Source of the DNA: a virus
Length of the DNA: 26,368 bases
Reading direction: 5' to 3' (one strand)
IMG/VR virus record: IMGVR_UViG_3300029914_001571
Coordinates: 1 to 26,368 of that record
The notes under the pieces were generated by a model, which did not search any database, was not told where the DNA came from, and was given only the letters and a program-made list of their open reading frames with translations. Positions 5,476-13,187 of this stretch are shown here, piece after piece (the stretch's first letter is position 1; each line of letters starts with the position of its first letter). Made by a program: the position numbers and the translations under genes.

Positions 5476-7572
5476 ATGAACAACCCAACTATAACATATT
5501 TCCCGTTTTCAGCTTATACCGTTCCTGTATATCCAGTGTACAATGACCAGACTATTCTTGTTACATCATCAACCAGTTCAAGATATTCTTATAAGCTGTT
5601 ATCAGACGTGTATATAAACGGGCAAGATGTAGCAACCTTAAAGAACTATCCTTTCAATGGAGTAATAGAAGTGAATCCGCAAAACATAACAATGAATTAT
5701 TTGCTTCACGACTTCAATTATTCGGCTTCACCAATAAATGATAATTATGATTCGGTTAAAAGTGTTTATACAGTATTAGGCGAAGAATATTCAAGAACAA
5801 TATCATTTTCTTCTATCACCAGTTTCTTTGGTTATGCTGTATTAAATTTAACCATACCGACAATAGCGCAAACCTATGATATGGTTCAGGTAAATATTGG
5901 AACACAATCTATCATTGGTGAAGTATCAATTGCATCTTCAACAGGTATATTAACCAATATTCCCTATTCAATGTTTACTTCAACAGGAAGTGGAACAACA
6001 GTTGAAGGGGCGCAATACTTTGATTATGATTATAACGGATTCCATACGACAAACCCACACAATTTCAATGTAGGTGATACGGTATTATTACAAATGAATA
6101 GTTGGTCAACAGGTACAATTGTTGCAACAGGTGGAACATCTGGAAGTATCACACAAGTTAGCATTGGTGGAACAAACTTATTATCAAGTTCAGTGCCCTT
6201 TGATACAAACCTTGCAACAACTATGTTGAATTTGGCTAATGCTATTTCATTGAACTATTCAACAACAGGTGGTTATTCTGCTTATGTTGATTCTGGTTCT
6301 GAAATTATGCACGTTTATTCATCAATGTTTAATGGTGCTGCAACAAACGGTTTATCTATTGTCATTACATCAACAGGAAGTTTAGCTTTTTCAGTTACAC
6401 CTTCTATGTATATCAATGCAGGATATGATTCAAACGGGCAAGGTTGGAATCCACAATTGAGCGGACAATATACTATTGCAACCGTTCCAACATCAACATC
6501 ATTTACCACTGTTGAACCTATCACTGAATATTACAGCAATCAAACAGGTTCAGAGCGTGGAATGTGGTATGATTTGAACAACTATGTATTTACAAATCTT
6601 GTCACTGGTGGAACATACTATGTAATGAACAACGGTAATTATTATTTATATCCTGATTATGCTACAACGGTTGAACAACATACTTTTGAAGAACAACTTA
6701 TTTCAAATCAACCAAAAGGATTATTTCTAACAAATAAGCCAAGAACAAGTTTTGAATTCTATTCAAACAATGATATTGAAACGGTGGATTTGCTTTGGGA
6801 AGTAAATTATAACGGTGGTACTTATAACAGTGGAAACCAACAAGGCTTTTATTTAAGAGTATATACTGGAACAAGTTCATCTTATAGCTTATACTTTATT
6901 GACATAGCACACGTAACATCTGGATTCACAGGTTCAGATATTTGGAAAAGATTTTCATTCGGTGTTGGGGCGTGGAACTTAAATAATATACCACATCAAT
7001 ATATTACACCGACCCCTTCAGGTGATTTAATTAATAACAACGTATATCAATATCAAATAGCTTGTAACAATGGTTTGTTTCAAGGAAATTATTCTGAACT
7101 ATTAACGTTCAATAAGCAGTGTTCAAACTATGACTACTATCAGTTAATCTTCCTGAACAAGTGGGGTGCTTTTGATTATTTCCCACTGAACGCAAACTTT
7201 GAAAATGATTTGACCGTATCAAGAACACAATACGACCGTAAACGTGAATCAATATTTAGTCCTACACAATATGGCGTTCGTGTTCCAGACAGGGGAAAAA
7301 CAGACTTCTATATTAATTCTGATATGCAGGTTAAACTTTATTCTGATTGGTTGACCTTAGATGAATCAAATTGGTTAATGGAAGTGTATGAATCACCACA
7401 AGTTTATTTGTATTGTCCTAATGATGCAAGTTCAGATTCAATAGACTTTACTTGCTTATATCCAATCAACATAATTGATACAGAAATAAGACAGTTCAAC
7501 CAACGTTCCAGAATGAAACAAATGGTGTTCACTGCATTGGTATCAAATCAAAGAATTAATCAAAAGAATTAA
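5476..7572 (+). CDS. Large tail / baseplate structural protein (698 aa)
   Basis: A 698-aa protein rich in Ser, Thr, Tyr, Asn and Gly and predicted to be mainly beta-structured, with no signal peptide, as expected for a virion protein. The last ~180 residues (from about 515) have the segment F-L-N-K-W-G-A-F-D-Y-F, then R-K-R-E-S and L-T-L-D-E-S-N-W-L-M-E-V-Y-E-S-P-Q-V-Y-L. I recall this block from distal-tail or baseplate-like proteins of Bacteroidetes phages. The N-terminal half looks like repeated beta domains, with S-T-G-x-G turns and a Val/Gly-rich centre at about 170-340. It precedes a second giant tail protein. Exact role unknown; a receptor-contacting tail tip is possible. Confidence 0.72.
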   Translation: MNNPTITYFPFSAYTVPVYPVYNDQTILVTSSTSSRYSYKLLSDVYINGQDVATLKNYPFNGVIEVNPQNITMNYLLHDFNYSASPINDNYDSVKSVYTVLGEEYSRTISFSSITSFFGYAVLNLTIPTIAQTYDMVQVNIGTQSIIGEVSIASSTGILTNIPYSMFTSTGSGTTVEGAQYFDYDYNGFHTTNPHNFNVGDTVLLQMNSWSTGTIVATGGTSGSITQVSIGGTNLLSSSVPFDTNLATTMLNLANAISLNYSTTGGYSAYVDSGSEIMHVYSSMFNGAATNGLSIVITSTGSLAFSVTPSMYINAGYDSNGQGWNPQLSGQYTIATVPTSTSFTTVEPITEYYSNQTGSERGMWYDLNNYVFTNLVTGGTYYVMNNGNYYLYPDYATTVEQHTFEEQLISNQPKGLFLTNKPRTSFEFYSNNDIETVDLLWEVNYNGGTYNSGNQQGFYLRVYTGTSSSYSLYFIDIAHVTSGFTGSDIWKRFSFGVGAWNLNNIPHQYITPTPSGDLINNNVYQYQIACNNGLFQGNYSELLTFNKQCSNYDYYQLIFLNKWGAFDYFPLNANFENDLTVSRTQYDRKRESIFSPTQYGVRVPDRGKTDFYINSDMQVKLYSDWLTLDESNWLMEVYESPQVYLYCPNDASSDSIDFTCLYPINIIDTEIRQFNQRSRMKQMVFTALVSNQRINQKN

Positions 7573-7594
7573 GGGAGACTTTTTTTCTGGATTC

Positions 7595-7602
7595 ATATAT
7601 AT
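7595..7602 (+). promoter_or_regulatory. ATATATAT motif (late-type), 18 nt before a start
   Basis: Lies in the 48-nt gap between the two giant tail genes, 18 nt before the ATG at 7621. It is preceded by a T-rich run (7580-7587) without a convincing hairpin. Confidence 0.55.
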
Positions 7603-7620
7603 CTACAATAAGGATAGAAA

Positions 7621-10497
7621 ATGAATACAGAAATAATTTTAACCGACCAGAATACAGGCACACAGTTCAATTTAGACTTAACTGAAGATACCGATATTCT
7701 ATTAACCTTTCAATGTGGTGATGTAAGACAAGTTTTAAGTTCAAAATCTTCATATTCTAAGACTGTATCTATAATGGGTACATCAAATAATAACCAAGCG
7801 TTCAGCAATCTATTTGACATAAGGAACTATTCAGACTTCAACCCGAATAAGAAGGCTTCAGTGGTCGTAAAAAGCGGTGGTGTAAGTATATTTGAAGGTT
7901 ATTTGAAGGTGGATTCTATCAAGATAAACAATAGGAATCTTATTACTTATGAATGTTCAATGTATAACAATGTTGCAGACCTATTTACTGAACTGTCAAC
8001 ACTTAGATTAAACCAACTTTCATTTCAGGAATATAACCACGTTTACAGCAAGTCGGCTGTTACAGGTAGTTGGAATACATTTATTGTCTACAACGGGCAA
8101 GAAACGTCTGCAAAAGCAGGATTCGGCTATGTTTACCCTTATGTTGATTTAGCAACAGATACTTCTTTGACAAATATCAAATACACAGAGTTTTTTAAAC
8201 CTCACTTTTACGCTAAAACTATTTTGGACAAGGTATTTGCACAAACCAACTATTCATATAAATCTGACTTCCTGAATTCAGACTATTTCAAAAGTTTAAT
8301 TGTTACTCCATCACCAGATTCATTTACACTATGTGCGCAAACGGTAACAAATTCGCAGCTTTGGGCAAGTCAAGAAATTGATGATTCAGATTATGAACAA
8401 ACATTGTTATCCAGATTTGAAAGTTTCACCCAAACACCTGCAACAAATGTTCCTTCTTCTTCACCAGTAAGATGTGAATCATTATCGCCACATATTTATG
8501 ACAGGGGATTATTTGGATTCTTGAATGTACCTAATACAACTGTTGGTGGTCGTTATGACTATGGACATAACTTAAATCTAACAAATTTCACCTATACAGT
8601 TCCAGTTACAGGATATTATGATATTGTTGCAAACTTCAATCTTGACTTTGCAATAAGCAATAATAATTATGGTTCGTATGCTGTAATCCCAGGTCTTCAT
8701 ATTCTATCTGAATATGGTTATGTATGTGCCATTGAAGTTACAGGTGCTACATTAAACCAATTCGGTTATCATCCTATTTATGATTTGGTGGTTCAAACAT
8801 TAAGTGGAACATATGATTCAGTATTTTATGCTAATGACCAGATGCAGGGAGCAATGAATAATGGTGGTGTTTCACCAAACTTCAACTTCAATTCAGGTAT
8901 TCCTTACTTCTTTAGTCAGGGGGATATGATAAACGTTAGTGTTTTTGTGGATTATAAATTAAATGACATAGAAGAATTTTGTGATAAAGACTTTTATGAT
9001 TTTATACCAAGAATAGATTTTTGGGAAATAACACCTTCAGATTTGAAAATACAGTTAATGGATAATCAGATGCACGAAGGAATGCCGTGGAATTTCTTAA
9101 ACTACATTTCCAGTGACCAGTGCGATGATTATATTCTTACACTTGCTAAGATGTTCAACCTATATTTTGAATTTGATTCCACACAAGACAACACTTTAAT
9201 TATTGAACCATTTAATTCATTCTATAACGGAAATGTTATTGATTGGACTTATAAATTAGATAGAAGTAATGAAATAGAAATCATTCCTATGTCTGACATC
9301 ACCAATGAAAGGTTGCATTTCCTTTATAGAAATGATTCTGACTACTGGAACAATAAATATCAAACTGAAAACATAAGCAAAAACAAATTTTCCTTACTAT
9401 CTCAGTTAACATATGGTGAATACACTTGGTATTTTGATAATGATTTCATAGACCAAGCTTCAGAGGACAAAATTGATTTGATTTTTGCCCCTACTCCCCT
9501 TGTTCAAGACTTCTATTATACTAATGCAATATCAGGTGGAACATATTCTTCATCAACAAAGATAATTTCAACCGCATATCAGGAAGCCTTTGATAATACA
9601 ACTGGAAATATTACCAAATCACCATTGAATTCATTTGCACCCCGTATTTTGTTCTATAATGGTCTTATACCTTGTGATAGTTGGGGAATGTATGATTATA
9701 ACCTTTCGGTTAATAAAAGTCTTTATGTTGCCTTTATTGACGAATATTCAGCTAACACGTCAATGTATTCTGGATTTACGGATTTTCCACACAATACATT
9801 GAATGTTTATCCTTATGCAGGTCACTTAGATAATCCATATACACCAAATCAAGATTTGAATTTCAATTTTCCTGCTGAATATTTTTATTCCCGTACAGCA
9901 GTGACCACAAACAACCTTTTTAATCAATACTGGTTTGATGCAGTTCAGCAAATGGACGACCCTTCAGCTAAATTAATGACTGCATACTTCTATTTGACCA
10001 CTGTTGATATACAAAGTTTATCATTCAGGAACATAATTTATTTGGACGGGTCTTATTGGATAATAAATCAGATAATGGATTATTCACCTTTAGATGATGG
10101 ACTTACTCAGGTGGAATTACTGAAGTTGATAAACTATAATCAAACAAAAAATGATGTTACTGCAAAACAACAAACAATAAACGTCCAAGCAAATTCAAAA
10201 CGTTATAAAAGTTTGGGTGGAAATAGTCATAATGATTCAATTATTGGTGCAATAAATACGGCTGCATTACAACCACCGACCAGAAATATTATTACTGGAA
10301 CATTCAATAGTATAGACCCTTCTTCTAATGGAAATATTATTGTTGGAGACGTGAATTATATTCAACCGAATACAAAGAATGCACTTATAGTAGGGAGCGG
10401 TTCAGGACTTGATTCAAATACAGTAATTCAATCTGGTGGAATCAATTCACGTAACGTAAATATGATTGGTTCTACTGGTGTAATATCTCACAATTGA
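7621..10497 (+). CDS. Giant tail / baseplate protein (958 aa to an in-frame TGA)
   Basis: A 958-aa protein. The N-terminus has the pattern V-L-S-S-K-S-S-Y-S-K-T-V-S-I followed by N-N-x-Q-A-F-S-N-L-F-D-I (about 40-67), which I associate with conserved tail or baseplate proteins of Bacteroidetes phages. The middle is beta-rich and aromatic; residues ~450-600 include Y-I-S-S-D-Q-C-D-D-Y-I-L-T-L-A-K-M-F-N-L-Y-F. From about 860 on there is a Gly/Asn/Ile-rich stretch, N-I-I-T-G-T-F-N-S-I and related turns, like a beta-helical stalk. The ORF ends at TGA 10495-10497, but the same frame continues for 73 coherent codons to a TAA at 10717. The apparent C-terminus is therefore suspect. Confidence 0.78.
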   Translation: MNTEIILTDQNTGTQFNLDLTEDTDILLTFQCGDVRQVLSSKSSYSKTVSIMGTSNNNQAFSNLFDIRNYSDFNPNKKASVVVKSGGVSIFEGYLKVDSIKINNRNLITYECSMYNNVADLFTELSTLRLNQLSFQEYNHVYSKSAVTGSWNTFIVYNGQETSAKAGFGYVYPYVDLATDTSLTNIKYTEFFKPHFYAKTILDKVFAQTNYSYKSDFLNSDYFKSLIVTPSPDSFTLCAQTVTNSQLWASQEIDDSDYEQTLLSRFESFTQTPATNVPSSSPVRCESLSPHIYDRGLFGFLNVPNTTVGGRYDYGHNLNLTNFTYTVPVTGYYDIVANFNLDFAISNNNYGSYAVIPGLHILSEYGYVCAIEVTGATLNQFGYHPIYDLVVQTLSGTYDSVFYANDQMQGAMNNGGVSPNFNFNSGIPYFFSQGDMINVSVFVDYKLNDIEEFCDKDFYDFIPRIDFWEITPSDLKIQLMDNQMHEGMPWNFLNYISSDQCDDYILTLAKMFNLYFEFDSTQDNTLIIEPFNSFYNGNVIDWTYKLDRSNEIEIIPMSDITNERLHFLYRNDSDYWNNKYQTENISKNKFSLLSQLTYGEYTWYFDNDFIDQASEDKIDLIFAPTPLVQDFYYTNAISGGTYSSSTKIISTAYQEAFDNTTGNITKSPLNSFAPRILFYNGLIPCDSWGMYDYNLSVNKSLYVAFIDEYSANTSMYSGFTDFPHNTLNVYPYAGHLDNPYTPNQDLNFNFPAEYFYSRTAVTTNNLFNQYWFDAVQQMDDPSAKLMTAYFYLTTVDIQSLSFRNIIYLDGSYWIINQIMDYSPLDDGLTQVELLKLINYNQTKNDVTAKQQTINVQANSKRYKSLGGNSHNDSIIGAINTAALQPPTRNIITGTFNSIDPSSNGNIIVGDVNYIQPNTKNALIVGSGSGLDSNTVIQSGGINSRNVNMIGSTGVISHN

Positions 10498-10719
10498 AAA
10501 GAACTAATCACTTTCAATAATGGTAATGTAAATATTGCAGGAACAACCATACAGGCAATAAATGAAGTTCAGGCGGGTGTAAACGAAGTAATGAGTGAAT
10601 TTCCTGAAGCCACATTGATAAATTTCATTTCAGCAGGGAACGATAAAGTAAGGGGTGTTGGTTCATCTACTCTTATAAACATAATTTCAGCAGGGAGCGA
10701 TAATATTTTATCTAGTTAA
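10498..10719 (+). other. In-frame continuation of the giant tail gene beyond TGA
   Basis: Directly after the TGA, the same frame stays open for 73 codons (beginning KELITFNNGN, ending DNILSS) and then meets TAA. The segment has the composition of the preceding stalk, includes an internal near-repeat (TLIN-x-ISAG-x-D twice, 22 residues apart), and has no alternative gene start of its own. The next gene begins only after an ATATATAT motif that overlaps this second stop. This fits a recent nonsense change (for example GGA, CGA or TGG to TGA), stop readthrough or a base-call error. Confidence 0.7.
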
Positions 10720-10726
10720 TATATAT
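10719..10726 (+). promoter_or_regulatory. ATATATAT motif (late-type), 18 nt before a start
   Basis: Overlaps the TAA that ends the continuation frame (10717-10719) and lies 18 nt before the ATG at 10745. The placement argues that the upstream gene originally ended at 10719. Confidence 0.55.
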
Positions 10727-10744
10727 CTCTAAACAAAATAACCT

Positions 10745-12238
10745 ATGAGTTTAATAACACAATACAGCAGAATATCACATCACACAATTTCACCTTCAGG
10801 AACAACATTTACAGTTCCAAGTCAGGAAGATTTTACATCAACAAGTTCGCCGTGGTCAATAACCGATTTGGCATTATCTGAATTTGGTGTTAATCAATCC
10901 GACAATAAACTTTATGTCCGTATCGGTTCAAACATCAATGAAGTTGGTTTGAATATTAGTGGTGGAACTGGTGGGACATTGACAGGAACACCAAACCAAG
11001 TTGTTTATTTTGACCAAAACGGAAATCCAACATCTGATTCAGGATTTACACATTCATTTACAGGCGGGACAATGTTCTATGTTTCACCTGTTGATGCTAT
11101 TCAATACGGTTTATCAAATGGTCAATTGTTTGCAGACACTGGAACTACTGGTTCAGCATTATTTTATAATGATTCAACAGATGGAAATAACTATTCAAAT
11201 TTTGTTGCATCATTGGAAAGTATTGATTTAGGAAGTTCATTTAAAAATATTTCTGCATTAGGTTGGCAAGACCAAGGAATAAGTCAAAATCAATCACTTG
11301 TTTTAGTATCACATTTTAGTGGTTCACCAATGATTGTAATGCAATCACAACAATATACCGATACTGGATATACTACAACATATGGTGGTTTTGCTGAATT
11401 GTTTTCTGGTGGTTCACAATTCGGTTATCAATCTGGAAATACATTTGCAGGAATTCAAGTTGATAATTTGGAGGGTGTATTTATTGAGTCAACAGATAGA
11501 ATAAATATTATTTCGGCTGATATAAGTTTACTATGTTCAGGTGCTACCATAGGAAGTGGATTTACATATTCTAATTATACAGGCACAACTATATCAAATA
11601 ATCCAGATGCAGGTTCAACATTTGAACTTGTTGTTGGTGGTGAAATAGGAAATAATTCTGGAAGTGTAGCTGCTTTAAGTTATAATGACACTGTAAATAA
11701 TTATCAAAACATCATTGGTGTATTTTCAGGTAATTCAACTGGTGATGTGGGACTTCATACAAGTTTAATGGGATTTGCTAATAATAATACTGGTGATGGT
11801 GCTTTTGTTATTGCTTCAAATAACAATGGGACACCAACAGTATATTTACAAACTTCAAATCTTAGTGGTGGAACTATATCAACAATTGGTATTACTGAAG
11901 ACCAAGAAATAATAAATGTATCAAATGGAAATTATACGGGTTCGTTTGATATTGCTACTTCAGGAACATCATTAGAATTTCAACTTACATCTGGTGGAAC
12001 AACTTCAGGCTTTTATGCAATAGGTTCAACAGATAATATAAATACAGTTGCACAAATTCAATCATCTGGAACAACTTGGACGTGGGCAAATGTTGACGGT
12101 GCTTCAGGTTCAATACTTACAACCAATGGTTCAGGTCAATTATCATTTACACCCCCTGCAACAGGTCTTACAGGCTCTTATACAGTCGGGACTAATACAC
12201 TTACACTTGTGAACGGTTTAATCACTGCAATAGCTTAA
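10745..12238 (+). CDS. Tail fibre-like / adhesin protein
   Basis: A 497-aa protein dominated by Gly, Ser, Thr and Asn. The N-terminal segment (about 35-65: W-S-I-T-D-L-A-L-S-E-F-G-V-N, then N-K-L-Y-V-R-I-G) matches the start of many phage fibre proteins that describe a grid of displayed data (E-x-G-x-N ... K-L-Y-x-R). After it come many short beta strands separated by S-G-G-T and T-G-x turns, then a terminal strand (G-L-I-T-A-I-A). No enzymatic motif or auto-cleaving chaperone domain is apparent. It probably binds the host surface. It is the last gene before the reverse-strand membrane gene, and its stop shares the palindrome TTAA with that gene's stop. Confidence 0.7.
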   Translation: MSLITQYSRISHHTISPSGTTFTVPSQEDFTSTSSPWSITDLALSEFGVNQSDNKLYVRIGSNINEVGLNISGGTGGTLTGTPNQVVYFDQNGNPTSDSGFTHSFTGGTMFYVSPVDAIQYGLSNGQLFADTGTTGSALFYNDSTDGNNYSNFVASLESIDLGSSFKNISALGWQDQGISQNQSLVLVSHFSGSPMIVMQSQQYTDTGYTTTYGGFAELFSGGSQFGYQSGNTFAGIQVDNLEGVFIESTDRINIISADISLLCSGATIGSGFTYSNYTGTTISNNPDAGSTFELVVGGEIGNNSGSVAALSYNDTVNNYQNIIGVFSGNSTGDVGLHTSLMGFANNNTGDGAFVIASNNNGTPTVYLQTSNLSGGTISTIGITEDQEIINVSNGNYTGSFDIATSGTSLEFQLTSGGTTSGFYAIGSTDNINTVAQIQSSGTTWTWANVDGASGSILTTNGSGQLSFTPPATGLTGSYTVGTNTLTLVNGLITAIA

Positions 12239-13107
12239 TACCCATCATTCACAGTCCATATAATAGCTGCATCTATACATCTTTTTGGAACTTGAGTCAC
12301 TGAAGTAGCATTGCTATCAGTAAATATATAGTAACTATCCTGTGTTTCTTTAACTAGATAAAGTTTTTTTGTAGTTATAGATTGATTAGTATCAAGTGGC
12401 ATTAAAATTCCAAAAATTGTTGTGTTCCTATACGCTTTGGGTAAAATTAACTTTATTATTAATGGTTCTCCACCTGCAATATTTGCTGGCAAAAATTTAT
12501 ATACAGTGTTAGTATAAGTCATTGTTACGAAAGAAATACACATTATCCAAAATACTGCTTTAAATCCGTTTCTAAACAAAGATGAAGGCATTATTTCTTC
12601 TCTGAGAGCAAGAACATTATTTGGTAATAATAGAAACATTCTGTTTGTTCCATTGGTGAGAAATCCAATAACTGTATTAATTATTATAAGATAAACAAAG
12701 CCTTTTAAAGGCTCAGGATGTCTTTTACCATCCCCAAATAAATTATTAAGCAAAACAAATAGTATTAAGCAAAATACAATCCAAGCACAAACAAACATTA
12801 AGACTTCTAAAATTACCTTTTGAAGGAATTTATGTCTTTTTAAACTCAACCGATTTCGTAAGTTCTTTATTACTAACTGTTGTTTAATTACCAAAAACGG
12901 CAAAGAGCTTAAAAAGATAATTATAGAAAACATTCCGCCAGTCAATATATATTGAGGGTAGAGAAAGTCGAAGACAAAAATTCCTTTTGAAAAATAAAAT
13001 TCCAAGGTTATTATTAAACCTAATGTATAGAGTATCCCGCCAATATAAATGATATACTTTAAAATCTCTTTTGCATCATATTCTTCTTTATTAGTTTTTA
13101 ATTCCAT
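12235..13107 (-). CDS. Multi-pass membrane protein of unknown function (moron candidate)
   Basis: A 290-aa integral membrane protein on the strand opposite to all the virion genes around it. Hydrophobic spans lie at about 18-38, 53-75, 99-122, 136-153 and 183-200, separated by basic loops (e.g. K-N-L-R-N-R-L-S-L-K-R-H-K at 81-93). The last ~75 residues (212-290) look like a soluble domain with L-Y-L-V-K-E-T-Q-D-S-Y-Y-I-F. It interrupts the fibre-to-tape-measure gene order, shares 4 bp with the fibre gene's stop and has its own upstream region with TATATATTAA on its strand. This is typical of morons expressed from the prophage for lysogenic conversion or superinfection exclusion. That role is inferred; I do not recognise the family. 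Confidence 0.75.
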   Translation of the reverse strand: MELKTNKEEYDAKEILKYIIYIGGILYTLGLIITLEFYFSKGIFVFDFLYPQYILTGGMFSIIIFLSSLPFLVIKQQLVIKNLRNRLSLKRHKFLQKVILEVLMFVCAWIVFCLILFVLLNNLFGDGKRHPEPLKGFVYLIIINTVIGFLTNGTNRMFLLLPNNVLALREEIMPSSLFRNGFKAVFWIMCISFVTMTYTNTVYKFLPANIAGGEPLIIKLILPKAYRNTTIFGILMPLDTNQSITTKKLYLVKETQDSYYIFTDSNATSVTQVPKRCIDAAIIWTVNDGY

Positions 13108-13166
13108 AGTCAGTATTAATATATAGCAATATACGAAATAAGTGTCACGATTAAAATCACCAGTGG

Positions 13167-13174
13167 ATATATAT
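13167..13174 (+). promoter_or_regulatory. ATATATAT motif inside GGATAT...ATATCC palindrome
   Basis: Here the motif forms the left part of a wider inverted repeat, GGATAT (13165-13170) and ATATCC (13181-13186), placed just before the tape measure ATG at 13188. The arrangement might serve as an operator. The divergent reverse gene begins 60 bp to the left. Confidence 0.5.
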
Positions 13175-13187
13175 CATAAAATATCCA

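Noticed and set aside
7621-10719. Genome-wide reassignment of TGA to Trp
   Set aside because: TGA ends other genes here (3315, 15701, 23874) in natural positions, and TGG is used for Trp.
11001-11231. 76-aa ORF inside the fibre gene
   Set aside because: Shadow frame of the fibre gene with poor codon use and many rare residues.
10745-12238. Diversity-generating retroelement with the fibre as target
   Set aside because: No reverse transcriptase gene or template repeat is visible in the window.
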